Below, piece by piece: positions 16,597 to 27,463 of a stretch of 64,000 nt of DNA. Both the position numbers and the translations under genes were made by a program. The notes beneath the pieces were generated by a model that saw only the letters and a program-made list of their open reading frames with translations, had not been told where the DNA came from and did not search any database. Each line of letters starts with the position of its first letter. Position 1 is the stretch's first letter. The stretch comes from Terrilactibacillus laevilacticus (GTDB lineage Bacteria > Bacillota > Bacilli > Bacillales > Sporolactobacillaceae). The stretch spans positions 1 to 64,000 of the forward strand of contig NZ_VDCY01000013.1 of assembly GCF_006517395.1 (NCBI RefSeq). Direction: 5' to 3'.

Positions 16597-17625
16597 TTAT
16601 AACCCATTCATAATGTGAAAGATAGGAATCAGGATGGAGCTAAATAAGGAAAGCAAGAGGATTCCAATGAAAACGAGAGTTGCGGGTTGAACAATGGCGA
16701 GCCATGCCTGAGTGAGTTCTTCTAATTTATTAAGAAGAGTATCACTATAATGCATTAAGGATTGACCCAATCTGCCATTATTTTGACCATGCCTGATGAC
16801 TTCAATAAATTCACGTAAATAATACGGGTGTTTAGCAAGAATATGATCAAGTTTTTCCCCCTTGATGATCGACTGTCTGACGTGCAAAGCTTCTTGATAA
16901 GAAAAGGCCGTCATATTTTGTTTTGTCATGGTATCTAATGCTTGATTGATGGATAAACCTGATCTGAGGAGACTGCCAAGATGGAAAGCGAAAGCTCGGG
17001 TGAAATAAAGCTTGATATAACGAGACAAAAGGGGAATTTGACTCATCATGCTAATTTTTTTGATAATCGAGATTTTTTTAAAATAGAAAAAGCAGATGAT
17101 CCCACATAAGATGGTGATCAAAATATAAACTCCTATCGTTGGTACATGGTGATTAAGAGACAACACGATTCTAGTGATTAATGGAAGTTCAAGATTCATG
17201 GAATGATAGAGCTTAATAAAATTTGGGACTAAGAAGGTACTTATTATAAAAATCATGACAATGAACATCCAGATTAAAAATAAAGGATAACGAAGAAGTT
17301 TTCGCAATTTGGAACGATGCTCTTCCCGCTTCATCATTAATTGACCACTCTCTAAAAATCCATGAGCTAACTGTCCACTTTGTTCTGAAAAATAGAGGGT
17401 GATGCAGCATTCATTAGGGAAATCCATCAAAGTTAATACATGTGTTAGTGTTTGTCCCCCGGAAAGCAAGTGGAGCATATAGTTTATTTTATCTTGAATG
17501 ACTTTATTTTGATGAAAAGATTGTAATTCTATAGCTTCTTGAAGTGAATAACCTTGACGGAGAGACTCACCTGTTCGAATGAGAAATGTGGCTTGAGATT
17601 TTCTTCCCCATTTACGGTTGAACAT
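16597..17625 (-). CDS. comGB: Competence pilus inner-membrane platform protein ComGB
   Basis: 342-residue GspF/PilC-type polytopic protein that anchors the ComGA ATPase and assembles the transformation pilus. Two T2SSF domains are visible: residues about 10-130 and 205-335. Each ends in hydrophobic helices (FLIWMFIVMIFIISTFLV; LVFIGILLLSLFSSILIPIF). Overlaps the end of comGA by 14 bases. Downstream there is a terminator, not comGC. Confidence 0.92.
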   Translation of the reverse strand: MFNRKWGRKSQATFLIRTGESLRQGYSLQEAIELQSFHQNKVIQDKINYMLHLLSGGQTLTHVLTLMDFPNECCITLYFSEQSGQLAHGFLESGQLMMKREEHRSKLRKLLRYPLFLIWMFIVMIFIISTFLVPNFIKLYHSMNLELPLITRIVLSLNHHVPTIGVYILITILCGIICFFYFKKISIIKKISMMSQIPLLSRYIKLYFTRAFAFHLGSLLRSGLSINQALDTMTKQNMTAFSYQEALHVRQSIIKGEKLDHILAKHPYYLREFIEVIRHGQNNGRLGQSLMHYSDTLLNKLEELTQAWLAIVQPATLVFIGILLLSLFSSILIPIFHIMNGL

Positions 17626-18688
17626 AGCGCCTAATTTGTCCTTTCGGCATTTCTTGAGGAATGTAACCAGCGGCTATCCCTTGAAGAATAAAATCTTCAA
17701 TGGTTTTATATGAACGAGAATGTTGACGAGAACCATGTATTAACGTGTCGTGAAGAGAAATCCCAACTAAAATTTCGAAAATTCCTGTTTGTTTTGGTTG
17801 ATGACGATGAGGACATTGCTTTGTACATGAAGATCCGCAAGTAGGACATTGTATTCTTACTAAGCGCTGAGAAATCACTCCTACTAGAGTTTCTTTTAGG
17901 TCAAAAATCGGAATACCAAGCTCTGTCAATCGCTGCACAGTTCCGGGTGCATCGAAGGCATGAACTGTGCTAAGAACGAGGTGACCTGTTAATGCGGCTC
18001 TTACGGCAATCTTAGCTGTTTCGATATCTCGAATTTCTCCTATCATCAGGATATCTGGATCATGCCGAAGGAGGGCCCTAAAACCATCAGCATATGAGAA
18101 ATTAGCTTTTTCATTGATTTGCATTTGTACAAAAGCATCATTTGGTCGTTCAATAGGGTCTTCAAGTGTAATGATTCTAGCATTGTAACGCTTCTTTGCT
18201 GCTTGAAGGAGAGTATACAAGGTCGTTGTCTTGCCTGAACCTGTTGGACCAGATACGAGTATGAGTCCACTTTCATACTTCAATAATGAAGATAGTTGAT
18301 TTGTAGATTCTTGAAAAATAGAGAGATCGGAAATTCGAATGGATTGTTTCTGGGGTTGCAAGCGAATGACGAGACTTTCTTGATAAGGCGTTGGTAAAGT
18401 GGATAATCGTAAGTTGACTTCTTGGTGGGAAACATTAGAAATCATGGCACCACTTTGGGGTCGACGTTTTTCACCAATATCCATACCTGCAAGAAATTTA
18501 AAATGTGAGATCATCCTCTCTGACTGTTCAATGGGAATCATGTCTAATTCATATAGATAGCCATGAATTCGGAGTTCAATTAAAACATCATGTTTACGTG
18601 GAAGGAAGTGGATATCGGAAGCTTCGGTCTCAATGGCATGTTTAAGGATCTGCTGACTTTTTAATTCAATTTCACTTATTTCACTCAA
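17612..18688 (-). CDS. comGA: Competence pilus assembly ATPase ComGA
   Basis: Secretion-type AAA+ ATPase (GspE/PilB family) that powers pseudopilus assembly. Walker A GPTGSGKTT is near residue 140, the Asp box is ITLEDPIE, Walker B DILMIGEIRD, and a four-cysteine zinc-like motif (CPTC...CTKQC) precedes the C-terminus. TTG 18688 is preferred because GAGGGTGA is suitably placed and the resulting 358 residues match the family; an in-frame TTG at 18706 precedes that site. Confidence 0.93.
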   Translation of the reverse strand: MSEISEIELKSQQILKHAIETEASDIHFLPRKHDVLIELRIHGYLYELDMIPIEQSERMISHFKFLAGMDIGEKRRPQSGAMISNVSHQEVNLRLSTLPTPYQESLVIRLQPQKQSIRISDLSIFQESTNQLSSLLKYESGLILVSGPTGSGKTTTLYTLLQAAKKRYNARIITLEDPIERPNDAFVQMQINEKANFSYADGFRALLRHDPDILMIGEIRDIETAKIAVRAALTGHLVLSTVHAFDAPGTVQRLTELGIPIFDLKETLVGVISQRLVRIQCPTCGSSCTKQCPHRHQPKQTGIFEILVGISLHDTLIHGSRQHSRSYKTIEDFILQGIAAGYIPQEMPKGQIRRYVQP

Positions 18689-18951
18689 TAAGTCACCCTC
18701 TTTCAATAATTTAATATCTATATTCTACAAAAGAATGATGAGTCCTTCTTTTTTAAAAAATAAATCTTCCGAATATCGACTACATTTAATTTCCATGTTA
18801 ATTTTAAACTCATTTGGCACAACTAGAATAAATCATTTGTGGGCATGGAGAGCCCCTCAGCATGGCTAAAAGGCGTATTTAATGACACTATACACGAATG
18901 AGTCAAAAATCGTCATTAACAATATTATTCAATAACAAAGTCCATATCAAA

Positions 18952-18992
18952 AAATCACGATCTCATCAAATTTAAGTGAGATCGTGATGATT
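18952..18992 (-). terminator. Terminator of the yqhH-yqhG operon
   Basis: ATCACGATCTCA / TGAGATCGTGAT stem just beyond the yqhG stop, followed on minus by TTTTTT. Confidence 0.85.
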
Positions 18993-18995
18993 GGA

Positions 18996-19784
18996 TTATT
19001 TGCTAAAGGCAGAATCATGTAAATAAAATAGACCACCATTAATCAATTGGACATGAATTTTTGGTTCATACTGAGCTTTGAGAGCTTCTTTTTCTGAATG
19101 ATACGTCTCTGGCTTTTCTTCTTCATCATAAAATTGGTCTAATAAATTTAGATCATGTTTCCAACGTCGAATGGCGTCATTTGCCCAATCATGAGTTTCA
19201 CTGTTCAACATTTTAACTAAGTAAGATTCTATCCGTCTCACACCACTAAGAGGGCGTATGAGTGGCTGCAAAGTATAACAATAATCTGGTATTTTCGGAG
19301 TTAAGGGTAGATTTTCAAGCAAAGATTGAAATTGATCAATCAATGCACCATTTATGAGTTGCAATCCAAGAGAAAGAATACGGTCTTTCTTCACGTCGCA
19401 TTGGTAGCTTATTTTGATGTTAAGCCCTAACCATGGTTTAAGAGCAATAGACTTTTTTTCTAAAGTCGGTACGCTATGAAAAAGACGAATAAAAGGCGCT
19501 AATTGTTGTGCAGATTGAAAAATTTGATGTAATCGTGGTGATCCAAAATGGATAAACTCCCCTTCACCCTCGTCATTTGGATCCGTTTTGAAAGTCAAAA
19601 TGGCTGTTTCAGGTTTCTGATTTATTTTTTCAATATAATGCCAATAAAAAGGGCGATTCATTAATAATTTATCTAAATCAACAGTTAGTTTAACTTTTAA
19701 TTGGGAATGGTGATTTTCCAGAATATCACAGTTGTTTGACTTAAAATAATGATATAAATAGTCATGAATCGCCGCTTGCTTCAT
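18996..19784 (-). CDS. yqhG: YqhG family conserved protein
   Basis: 262-residue soluble protein of unknown function. No catalytic motif recognised; the sequence is mixed alpha/beta and charged, with YHYFKSNNCDILEN at the N-terminus. It always seems to accompany the SNF2-type helicase yqhH in Bacillales, and here the two overlap by 23 bases, so a joint role with the helicase is likely. No paralogue in the window. Confidence 0.8.
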   Translation of the reverse strand: MKQAAIHDYLYHYFKSNNCDILENHHSQLKVKLTVDLDKLLMNRPFYWHYIEKINQKPETAILTFKTDPNDEGEGEFIHFGSPRLHQIFQSAQQLAPFIRLFHSVPTLEKKSIALKPWLGLNIKISYQCDVKKDRILSLGLQLINGALIDQFQSLLENLPLTPKIPDYCYTLQPLIRPLSGVRRIESYLVKMLNSETHDWANDAIRRWKHDLNLLDQFYDEEEKPETYHSEKEALKAQYEPKIHVQLINGGLFYLHDSAFSK

Positions 19785-21438
19785 TTTGCATCTCTTCTTT
19801 CAATAAATCTTTTTCTGAATTAATCACACTAGATATATTGTCTAATTTGATCTGGATTTCTCCTGCCGATTCGGACTCTTCAAAAATAGTCAGTACTTGT
19901 TTATCTAGGTCACGTAGATTTAATCGCGTGAGAATGTCATCCAATTCACCGATCACATTTTCAAAGAGGTGGATCTTGTTATATAAAAGTTTTAAAATAT
20001 GGTCTTCAATCGTTCCTTTTGTCGCAAAATTATATATATGCACATCATTTTTTTGACCTAAACGGTGAATACGGCCGATTCGTTGTTCAATCCGCATCGG
20101 ATTCCAAGGAAGATCGTAATTGATGATATGGTTACAAAACTGAAGATTGAGACCTTCTCCACCTGCTTCAGTGGCTATGAGCACTTGGGCATTGTTTTGG
20201 AAAAGTGTACGCATCCAATCCTTCTTACTTCGTTTAAATCCGCCTCGAAACGGGACAGATGAAACCCCATGCTGCTGTAAAAACCATTGAAGATAAAGCT
20301 GTGTTGCTCGATACTCTGTGAAAATAATCACTTTATCATTAATTTTTTTTATTAAATCAAGTGCTTTATTTGCTTTTGACTGACCTTCAATTGCATTAAT
20401 TTTATCAAACAAAGGGTCTATAATTTCATTAAATGCCGGGTTATCAAATTTTTTTCTCATATGATTTAAGGTCACATAAACGGCCTCTCGACTTGAGCAT
20501 GCTTCTCGTTGCAAGGTAATTAATGAGAATCCTTTAATATTAAGCTTGTTTCTTAGTGTGATGAGTGAGTCATATAGGTCACGCTCTTGATCTGATAAAG
20601 GAATTTCAATGGATTCAATCACTCGTTTTGGCCAATTTAATCCAGTATCTTCCCGTCGATTTCGAACCATGACTTGGTTCACTAATGCTTTGAGTTTTTC
20701 TTCATTTTTTACTTTTGTTTTTCCGCTGCGATAGTTCTTTGTGAAGGTTTCAGCATTTCCAAGATAGCCTGGCTTAAGTAATGAAACGAGATAAAAAATT
20801 TCACTTAATCGATTTTGTATTGGTGTTGCTGTAAGTAAAAGACAAAACTTCTTTTTTAAAGATTGGACAAATTCATAGTTTTTTGTTTTAGAATTTTTTA
20901 ATTTATGGGCTTCATCAATAATAATAAAATCATAATCTTGCTTTAAAATAAGACTACGATGAGGTTCGCGTTTCGCTGTATCAATGGATGAAATAACCAC
21001 ATCACATTGTTCCCAAACATACGATTTTCTTTGAGGAACCGCAGGAATATAAAATTTACTATTTAATTCGGTTGCCCATTGCAAGACTAGGGAAGCAGGA
21101 ACTAGAATAAGGATTTTTTTCGCTAATCCACGAATCATGTATTCTTTTATGATTAAACCTGCTTCGATTGTTTTACCTAATCCAACTTCATCAGCGAGGA
21201 TCGCTTTGCCATGCATCTTTTCAATGACAGTCTGAGCTGTTTCTATTTGATGGGGTAAAAAAGAGACATGAGGCAAATGTTCTGGTGCCATTAATCCTTC
21301 AAAGGTTGGAATACGTTTTTCTTCTTCTGCATGAAAAGCAAGTTTATAAACTTCCCAATTTGCCCAAGGTCCATCTGAGTCTATTCGGGAAATAAATTCG
21401 TCTTGCCAAGAGTGATCAAAAATGATTTCAGGATCCAT
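19762..21438 (-). CDS. yqhH: SNF2-family DEAD/DEAH helicase YqhH
   Basis: 558-residue Swi2/Snf2 (RapA-like) ATP-dependent translocase. Motif I DEVGLGKT at residues 83-90, DEAH at 175-178, LLTATPIQN (motif III), and the second RecA lobe with EAGGEGLNLQ and QRIGRIHRLGQ (motifs V and VI). It should move on double-stranded DNA and remodel bound proteins or RNA polymerase; the target is unknown. Divergent from the glycine riboswitch-gcvT transcript. Confidence 0.92.
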   Translation of the reverse strand: MDPEIIFDHSWQDEFISRIDSDGPWANWEVYKLAFHAEEEKRIPTFEGLMAPEHLPHVSFLPHQIETAQTVIEKMHGKAILADEVGLGKTIEAGLIIKEYMIRGLAKKILILVPASLVLQWATELNSKFYIPAVPQRKSYVWEQCDVVISSIDTAKREPHRSLILKQDYDFIIIDEAHKLKNSKTKNYEFVQSLKKKFCLLLTATPIQNRLSEIFYLVSLLKPGYLGNAETFTKNYRSGKTKVKNEEKLKALVNQVMVRNRREDTGLNWPKRVIESIEIPLSDQERDLYDSLITLRNKLNIKGFSLITLQREACSSREAVYVTLNHMRKKFDNPAFNEIIDPLFDKINAIEGQSKANKALDLIKKINDKVIIFTEYRATQLYLQWFLQQHGVSSVPFRGGFKRSKKDWMRTLFQNNAQVLIATEAGGEGLNLQFCNHIINYDLPWNPMRIEQRIGRIHRLGQKNDVHIYNFATKGTIEDHILKLLYNKIHLFENVIGELDDILTRLNLRDLDKQVLTIFEESESAGEIQIKLDNISSVINSEKDLLKEEMQNEASGDS

Positions 21439-21682
21439 CGAGTGTTTCCCTCCAAATGCACTTATTTTGGCTTATACAACCATTAGAGGATAAAGCTAGT
21501 AAGATAAAAAAGAAAAAGTTAATAATTTGTCATTTTTTTAGAAAAAATGTTGCCAGTAACAATCAGGTGATGATAGGATATATATGTTAGTATGAACAAA
21601 AGTTATTTCTCGTATTACAAGAGGCTTAAAATCTTGAAATCATGAAACATGATACAACTAAATGTTTAGGCGAATGATAATA

Positions 21683-21868
21683 AGGGGAGAGACTGTAGAT
21701 ATTGCAGCGCCGAAGGAGCAAGCAACTAAAGTTGTGAATCTCTCAGGCAAAAAGACTCTTATTAGACGCACCTCTGGAGAGAGCTTTATTTTGAAGCCAC
21801 CAAAGGGGATACCAAATCTTTTTATTTACTTTAAAGAATTGGCAAACTTTCAGGTATAAGGACAGGGG
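21683..21868 (+). ncRNA. Tandem glycine riboswitch
   Basis: Two glycine aptamers in series upstream of gcvT. Aptamer 1 (about 21683-21780) shows GGGGAGAGAC, GCGCCGAAGGAGCAA, GAATCTCTCAGGCAAAA and ACCTCTGGAGAG. Aptamer 2 (about 21780-21868) shows GCCACCAAAGGGG and AAACTTTCAGGT. These are the conserved cores of the gcvT leader class. Cooperative glycine binding should prevent the overlapping terminator and switch the cleavage operon on. Confidence 0.97.
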
Positions 21869-21900
21869 GACACGGTAAAGGTGTCTCTCTGTCCTTTTTT
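21859..21900 (+). terminator. Riboswitch-controlled terminator
   Basis: AGGACAGGGGGACAC / GTGTCTCTCTGTCC stem plus TTTTTT. Its 5' arm is contiguous with the closing helix of the second glycine aptamer, so the two structures compete. Confidence 0.9.
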
Positions 21901-22005
21901 GACGTTTATAATACAATAAATGGCAAGAACAATAGTCTGAAAAGTCTGCCACGCAGAAGACAGTCAATTTTCTACAAAGTTGGAATATTGAAAAGGAGCG
22001 AGGAT

Positions 22006-23115
22006 ATGGTTGGGGGAAAAAGAACACCACTCTATGAGACTTATAAACAAACAGGGGCAAAGTTAATCGATTTCGGGGGCTGGGATCTACCCGTTCAATT
22101 CTCAAGTATTAAACATGAGCATGAAGCCGTTCGTACAAAGGCTGGGCTCTTTGATGTTTCACATATGGGTGAAGTCCTAGTAACAGGAAAAGATTCAGAA
22201 GCCTATTTACAATATATGATGACAAATGATCTTTCAAATATAAACGTAGGAGAAGCCTTGTATACGGCCATGTGCTATGAAGATGGCGGCACAGTTGATG
22301 ATTTACTTGTCTACAAAAAAGGAGAAAGCGAATTTCTACTTGTTGTTAATGCATCTAACACCGATAAAGACTTTAAATGGCTTAGGGAGCATGTCAATGA
22401 AGACAGAGATGTTAAACTAACCAATTGTTCATCTGAAATAGCGCAACTTGCTTTGCAAGGACCCCTTGCAGAATCGATTTTACAACAAGTGACTTCTGAA
22501 CCTCTTAATCAAATGAAAGGTTTTACTTTTAAAGATAATATTCTCGTTAACGGTGTTCCGTCGTTAGTTTCCAGGACGGGTTATACTGCGGAAGATGGCT
22601 TTGAAATTTATTGTCCATCGGATCAAGCAGAAGTAATTTGGAAAAAATTACTAGACATTGGTCAGGAAGCAGGCTTGGTGCCATGTGGTTTAGGTGCACG
22701 AGATACCCTTCGATTCGAAGGGAAACTCGCTCTTTATGGGCAAGAATTAAGCCGAACCATATCCCCAATTGAAGCTGGTATTGGTTTTGCTGTAAAAGTA
22801 AATAAATCAGTGCCATTTATCGGTCAAGAAAGTCTTAAAAAACAAAAAGATGAAGGGCCAGAACGTAAACTTGTCGGAATTGAAATGATCGACAAAGGGA
22901 TTCCGCGTTCACATTATGCAGTCTTTGTCGATGAAGAGCAGGTGGGAGAAGTGACAACCGGCACTCAATCACCAACGTTAAAGAAAAATCTAGGCCTTGC
23001 TCTCATAAAATCAGAATTTGCAAGATTGGATCAACAAGTTGAAATCGATATTCGCGGGAAAAAACGTTTAGCCATAGTGATTAAGGCACCATTTTATAAA
23101 AAGGGAAGCAAATAA
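22006..23115 (+). CDS. gcvT: Glycine cleavage system T protein (aminomethyltransferase)
   Basis: Transfers the aminomethyl carbon from H-protein to tetrahydrofolate, releasing ammonia. About 369 residues with [29 protein letters not shown] and the C-terminal GcvT_C domain ([20 protein letters not shown]-like). I choose ATG 22006 because AAAGGAG lies eight bases upstream; a longer TTG reading at 21988 precedes it. First gene of gcvT-gcvPA-gcvPB; the H-protein and lipoamide dehydrogenase are not in the window. Confidence 0.95.
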   Translation: MVGGKRTPLYETYKQTGAKLIDFGGWDLPVQFSSIKHEHEAVRTKAGLFDVSHMGEVLVTGKDSEAYLQYMMTNDLSNINVGEALYTAMCYEDGGTVDDLLVYKKGESEFLLVVNASNTDKDFKWLREHVNEDRDVKLTNCSSEIAQLALQGPLAESILQQVTSEPLNQMKGFTFKDNILVNGVPSLVSRTGYTAEDGFEIYCPSDQAEVIWKKLLDIGQEAGLVPCGLGARDTLRFEGKLALYGQELSRTISPIEAGIGFAVKVNKSVPFIGQESLKKQKDEGPERKLVGIEMIDKGIPRSHYAVFVDEEQVGEVTTGTQSPTLKKNLGLALIKSEFARLDQQVEIDIRGKKRLAIVIKAPFYKKGSK

Positions 23116-23126
23116 GGGGGATATTC

Positions 23127-24482
23127 ATGGCCACATTTCGTTACTTGCCAATGACTGAACAGGATCGAAAGGAAATGCTTAAGGAAATTGGTATTACATC
23201 CGAAGAGACACTGTTCTCTGATGTACCAGAGAAAGTTCGTTTTAAAGGAACATTAAATGTTGAAAAAGCTTTATCTGAACCTGAACTATTACAGGAAATG
23301 TCTAGATTAGCTAAAAAGAACACTAATCTCAAAGATACACCTTCTTTTTTAGGTGCGGGTGTATATGACCATTATATTCCTTCCGTTGTGGATAGTATAA
23401 TTTCAAGATCGGAATTTTACACGGCTTATACCCCGTATCAACCAGAAATTTCACAAGGTGAACTGCAAGCTATTTTTGAATTTCAAACAATGATTAGTGA
23501 GTTAACAGCGATGGATGTGGCTAATTCATCCATGTATGATGGACCAACAGCTTTGGCAGAAGCAGCTCTTCTAAGTTGTTCTTCCGCCCGTAAACAAAAG
23601 ATCATTGTTTCTAGCGCTGTTCACCCAGAAAGCCGTCTTGTTTTACAAACTTACGCCAAAGGTCAACACCTTGAGGTTGTCGAGATTCCATTAAAGGATG
23701 GCACGACGGATCTAGAGCAATTAAAAGAGGCAATTGATCAAGATACAGCCGCAGTCATTGTACAATACCCAAATTTCTTTGGTCAAATCGAACCATTGAA
23801 AGAAATTGAAACTTTAACACGGCAAGCTAAAAAGGCACACTTCGTTGTTTCATGTAATCCGCTCTCATTAGGTTTATTAACACCTCCTGGTGAATTTGGT
23901 GCTGATATTGTCGTAGGCGATTGTCAACCGCTTGGTATCTCGCAAGCTTTTGGTGGGCCTCATTGTGGCTATTTTGCAACAACAAAAAAATTAATGCGAA
24001 AAACCCCAGGTCGCTTAGTAGGTGAGACAGTCGACGAAGATGGAAAACGTGGGTATGTGTTGACGCTCCAAGCTCGTGAACAACACATTAGACGGGACAA
24101 AGCGACTTCAAATATCTGTTCAAACCAAGCTTTAAATGCCCTTGCATCTTCTGTAGCCATGACAGCCCTTGGTAGAAAAGGGATTCGTGATATTGCCAAC
24201 CAAAACATCCAGAAAGCTCACTACGCTAAAGCTCAATTGCAAAAAGAGGGTGTTACGGTGCTTACGAATGGCTCCTTCTTCAATGAATTTGTTGTAGATG
24301 TCAAACAACCCGTTAAAGAGATTAATCAAAAACTTCTTGAACACGGATTTATTGGTGGTTACGATCTTGGACGAGAGGATGAAACAAAGAAAAACCATAT
24401 GCTAATTGCGGTGACAGAACAACGGACAAAAACGCAAATTGATCAATTTGCATCCATTTTAGGAGGACTGATTCATGAATAA
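23127..24482 (+). CDS. gcvPA: Glycine dehydrogenase (decarboxylating) subunit 1
   Basis: N-terminal half of the split P-protein, which with GcvPB decarboxylates glycine and loads H-protein. 451 residues with [34 protein letters not shown] and [15 protein letters not shown], all typical. It lacks the PLP lysine, which is on GcvPB. Eleven bases after gcvT and overlapping gcvPB by eight bases. Confidence 0.95.
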   Translation: MATFRYLPMTEQDRKEMLKEIGITSEETLFSDVPEKVRFKGTLNVEKALSEPELLQEMSRLAKKNTNLKDTPSFLGAGVYDHYIPSVVDSIISRSEFYTAYTPYQPEISQGELQAIFEFQTMISELTAMDVANSSMYDGPTALAEAALLSCSSARKQKIIVSSAVHPESRLVLQTYAKGQHLEVVEIPLKDGTTDLEQLKEAIDQDTAAVIVQYPNFFGQIEPLKEIETLTRQAKKAHFVVSCNPLSLGLLTPPGEFGADIVVGDCQPLGISQAFGGPHCGYFATTKKLMRKTPGRLVGETVDEDGKRGYVLTLQAREQHIRRDKATSNICSNQALNALASSVAMTALGRKGIRDIANQNIQKAHYAKAQLQKEGVTVLTNGSFFNEFVVDVKQPVKEINQKLLEHGFIGGYDLGREDETKKNHMLIAVTEQRTKTQIDQFASILGGLIHE

Positions 24483-25935
24483 TAAAGAGCAAGCACTCAT
24501 CTTTGAATGTTCTAAAGAAGGACGGATTGGCTATAGTCTTCCTGAATGTGATGTTCCGAGCGTCAATCTAACCGAATTTCTTGATTCTGACTATATTCGA
24601 AACAAGGAGCCGGAACTTCCAGAAGTGTCCGAATTACAAATCGTTCGTCATTATACGGCCCTTTCAAAACGGAATTTTGGCGTTGATTCGGGCTTTTATC
24701 CACTCGGCTCTTGTACAATGAAATATAATCCAAAAGTTAATGAAGTTTTAGCACGACTTGATGGTTTCAGTCATATCCACCCTTATCAAGATGAGTCGAC
24801 GGTTCAAGGGGCTATGGAAATGCTGTACCGTTTGCAGACCAATCTTGCAGAAATAACGGGTATGGATGAAGTGACTTTACAACCAGCAGCAGGTGCTCAT
24901 GGTGAATGGACAGGACTAATGATTATACGGGCCTTTCATGAGGCAAATGGTGATTTTAAACGTACAAAGGTGATCATTCCTGACTCAGCCCACGGGACAA
25001 ATCCAGCCTCTGCTTCTGTCGCTGGTTTTGAAGCAGTGACCGTTAAATCTAATGAAAAAGGTTTAGTGGATTTAGACGATTTAAGACGCGTGGTGGATGA
25101 TACAACGGCAGCCTTGATGTTAACGAATCCAAACACGTTAGGGTTATTTGAAGAGCACATTTCAGAAATAGCCGAAATTATACATGAAGCTGGCGGACGC
25201 GTTTACTACGATGGAGCGAACATGAATGCAATCATGGGTATAACAAGACCTGGAGATATGGGCTTTGATGTTGTTCACTTAAATCTTCATAAAACATTCA
25301 CTGGTCCACATGGAGGTGGTGGTCCTGGATCCGGACCTGTTGGCGTAAAAGCAGAGTTAGCTAGATTTTTACCAAAACCGGTTTTAGTGAAAAAGGATGA
25401 CCAATACACCTTTGATTACGATCGTCCCGAATCAATTGGCCGCGTAAAACCTTACTATGGAAACTTTGGAATAAATGTTCGTGCCTATAGTTATATCCGT
25501 ACGATGGGTCCTGAAGGGCTAGCCCAAGTGTCAAAAAATGCCGTTTTGAACGCGAATTATTTAATGAAACGTTTAGCACCATATTATGATGTTGCCTTTA
25601 ATCAATATTGTAAACATGAATTCGTTTTATCAGGAAGAAGACAAAAGAAACTCGGTGTTAGAACACTTGATATAGCAAAGAGATTGCTTGATTATGGTTA
25701 CCATCCACCAACCATTTATTTCCCTATGATTGTAGATGAATCGATGATGATTGAACCTACGGAAACAGAATCAAAAGAAACCCTTGATGAATTTGCAGAC
25801 GCCCTTATTCAAATAGCTAAAGAAGTAGAGGAAACACCAGAAATCGTTCAAGACGCGCCACATAATACCATTATTCGTCGACTTGATGAAACAAGGGCAG
25901 CACGGACCCCTGTTTTGAGGTATAATGCAAAATAA
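24475..25935 (+). CDS. gcvPB: Glycine dehydrogenase (decarboxylating) subunit 2
   Basis: PLP-binding half of the P-protein. The Schiff-base lysine is K273 in [25 protein letters not shown] and [10 protein letters not shown] are further signatures. 486 residues is normal. Last gene of the glycine-inducible operon. Confidence 0.96.
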   Translation: MNNKEQALIFECSKEGRIGYSLPECDVPSVNLTEFLDSDYIRNKEPELPEVSELQIVRHYTALSKRNFGVDSGFYPLGSCTMKYNPKVNEVLARLDGFSHIHPYQDESTVQGAMEMLYRLQTNLAEITGMDEVTLQPAAGAHGEWTGLMIIRAFHEANGDFKRTKVIIPDSAHGTNPASASVAGFEAVTVKSNEKGLVDLDDLRRVVDDTTAALMLTNPNTLGLFEEHISEIAEIIHEAGGRVYYDGANMNAIMGITRPGDMGFDVVHLNLHKTFTGPHGGGGPGSGPVGVKAELARFLPKPVLVKKDDQYTFDYDRPESIGRVKPYYGNFGINVRAYSYIRTMGPEGLAQVSKNAVLNANYLMKRLAPYYDVAFNQYCKHEFVLSGRRQKKLGVRTLDIAKRLLDYGYHPPTIYFPMIVDESMMIEPTETESKETLDEFADALIQIAKEVEETPEIVQDAPHNTIIRRLDETRAARTPVLRYNAK

Positions 25936-26006
25936 GTTTAAAGCAAGTTTCGCCATATCCTTCTAAAGGGGGAATAGGCCGCTACAGAAGAATATTAAAC
26001 ATAAAT

Positions 26007-26045
26007 ATAAAAATAGAGACGTCCATGGATGTCTCTATTTTTATA
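26007..26045 (+). terminator. Terminator of the gcv operon
   Basis: AAATAGAGACGTC / GATGTCTCTATTT stem with T-run. Confidence 0.85.
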
Positions 26046-26122
26046 TGGAATATAATGGATAACGATATATTTTTCTATTAAAACTTAAGCAGCACAGGCC
26101 TCATCATTTTTACCTAAAAAAT

Positions 26123-26155
26123 AAAACAGACATCTTAAGATATCTGTCTGTTTTA
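26123..26155 (-). terminator. Terminator of yqhL
   Basis: AAAACAGACA / TGTCTGTTTT stem immediately 3' of the rhodanese gene; convergent with the gcv terminator. Confidence 0.75.
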
Positions 26156-26166
26156 TGATCTTTCCT

Positions 26167-26550
26167 TTATTTGTGTTTTACTTTGCCAGTCCATTTTTTG
26201 AACCCGCCCTTAAGCTGGTAAAGTTCTTTCACACCCATTTTTCTTAGAACGGCTGCAGCTCTAGCACTTCTAAATCCATTCGCACAATAGAGATAAACGG
26301 GTTTATCTTTCCTTATTTCTGTTTTACGCATTTTAAGTTGAGTCAGTGGGATGTTTCGGGCACCTAATATATGACCATTATCAAATTCATTTGGTTCTCT
26401 AACATCAATTAATTGTGCTTTTCGGTAGCCAGAGCGAAATGAATCTTCATTAAGTGTTTTTAAATATCTGCGCTGCATAAGTGTGCGAGTCACCGTATAG
26501 ATAATAAATGCAAGTATTGCGACTAGCAGGATGGTCCAATCGAATTTCAT
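26167..26550 (-). CDS. yqhL: Membrane-anchored rhodanese-like protein YqhL
   Basis: 127 residues: an N-terminal membrane helix (WTILLVAILAFIIYTVTRT) followed by one rhodanese domain with the active-site loop YLYCANGFRSAR, whose cysteine would carry the persulfide. Also DVREPNEFDNGHI, the domain's CH2A-like start. Sulfurtransferase substrate unknown. Divergent from mntR. Confidence 0.88.
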   Translation of the reverse strand: MKFDWTILLVAILAFIIYTVTRTLMQRRYLKTLNEDSFRSGYRKAQLIDVREPNEFDNGHILGARNIPLTQLKMRKTEIRKDKPVYLYCANGFRSARAAAVLRKMGVKELYQLKGGFKKWTGKVKHK

Positions 26551-26723
26551 TTAAATTTCTCCTTTATATATGTCTCTAGTCACATTATAACTTTTTTTAG
26601 TTTATTTTTAAATAGTTATCAAAAGGGCTCTAATTGGATTAAATTGGAAATTTACTTGTCTTTTAGTTCAATATAGTGTAATATCCAAATAGAACAAAAC
26701 GGAGAAGTATAGGGGGAGACTGC

Positions 26724-27155
26724 ATGTCACCTACACCAAGTATGGAGGACTACATCGAACGTATTTATTTACTTATACAAGATAAAGGTTATGCCAGAGT
26801 TTCAGATATTGCTGAGGCACTTGAGGTACACCCCTCATCAGTAACCAAAATGGTACAAAAGCTTGATAAAGACCAATATCTTATTTATGAGAAATATCGT
26901 GGATTCATCTTGACACCAAAGGGAAAAGTCTTAGGGGAGCGTCTAGTTTATCGGCATGAATTATTAGAAAAGTTCTTAAGAGTGATTGGTGTAAGTGAAG
27001 AAAAGATTTACGTTGATGTAGAGGGGATAGAGCATCATTTAAGTTGGAATGCCATTGATCGAATTGGCGATCTAGTTCAATATTTCGATGAAGATAAGAA
27101 TCGTTTGGCTGAGTTAGATGGACTACGAAAAAAAAATGAAAACATAAACAATTAA
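26724..27155 (+). CDS. mntR: Manganese-responsive transcriptional regulator MntR
   Basis: DtxR-family repressor of manganese uptake. Winged-helix domain about residues 5-65 ([22 protein letters not shown]); metal ligands match B. subtilis MntR: Asp9 and Glu12 (MEDYIE), a histidine in RHELLEKFL, and the VEGIEHH cluster. 143 residues, without an SH3-like domain, as expected. An R1 repeat begins two bases after the stop codon and separates the gene from its terminator. Confidence 0.95.
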   Translation: MSPTPSMEDYIERIYLLIQDKGYARVSDIAEALEVHPSSVTKMVQKLDKDQYLIYEKYRGFILTPKGKVLGERLVYRHELLEKFLRVIGVSEEKIYVDVEGIEHHLSWNAIDRIGDLVQYFDEDKNRLAELDGLRKKNENINN

Positions 27156-27156
27156 T

Positions 27157-27432
27157 AGAGGTTGTTCAAAAAGTCACCAAATGATAACTTGCGAATCTCG
27201 GCGCCCGCTCGTTTTTCCGGTCCTCATGTAGCGGATACAAGAGGATCTCTGGTTAAAACTGCTCACGCTGGAGCCTGAAGCTACCACGTCATATGGAATG
27301 CCGGTCCTAAGGAACAGCGCTGCTCTTTGCCTCCGACGCCCAGGATGGGCTAGTACTGGCGTTCTAGCAGGATGCCAGTGTACTGTACTTAGCCAGTAAC
27401 CCTTTTCATTTGTCACCCTTTTGAACACGTAC
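27157..27432 (+). mobile_element. R1 repeat, long form (MITE-like)
   Basis: Second complete long copy, same orientation as that at 1266: left end AGAGGTTGTTCAAAAAGTCA, right end CACCCTTTTGAACACGTAC. Sits between the mntR stop and a downstream intrinsic terminator, which suggests insertion into the mntR 3' untranslated region. The conserved reading frame on its minus strand is a by-product of the repeat, not a gene. Confidence 0.78.
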
Positions 27433-27463
27433 GAATGGGGTAATTCAGCCTATACCTTAGTGT

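Noticed and set aside
21662-21859. Open frame over the glycine riboswitch
   Set aside because: It coincides with the conserved aptamer bases and has no homology signal; the RNA explains the sequence.
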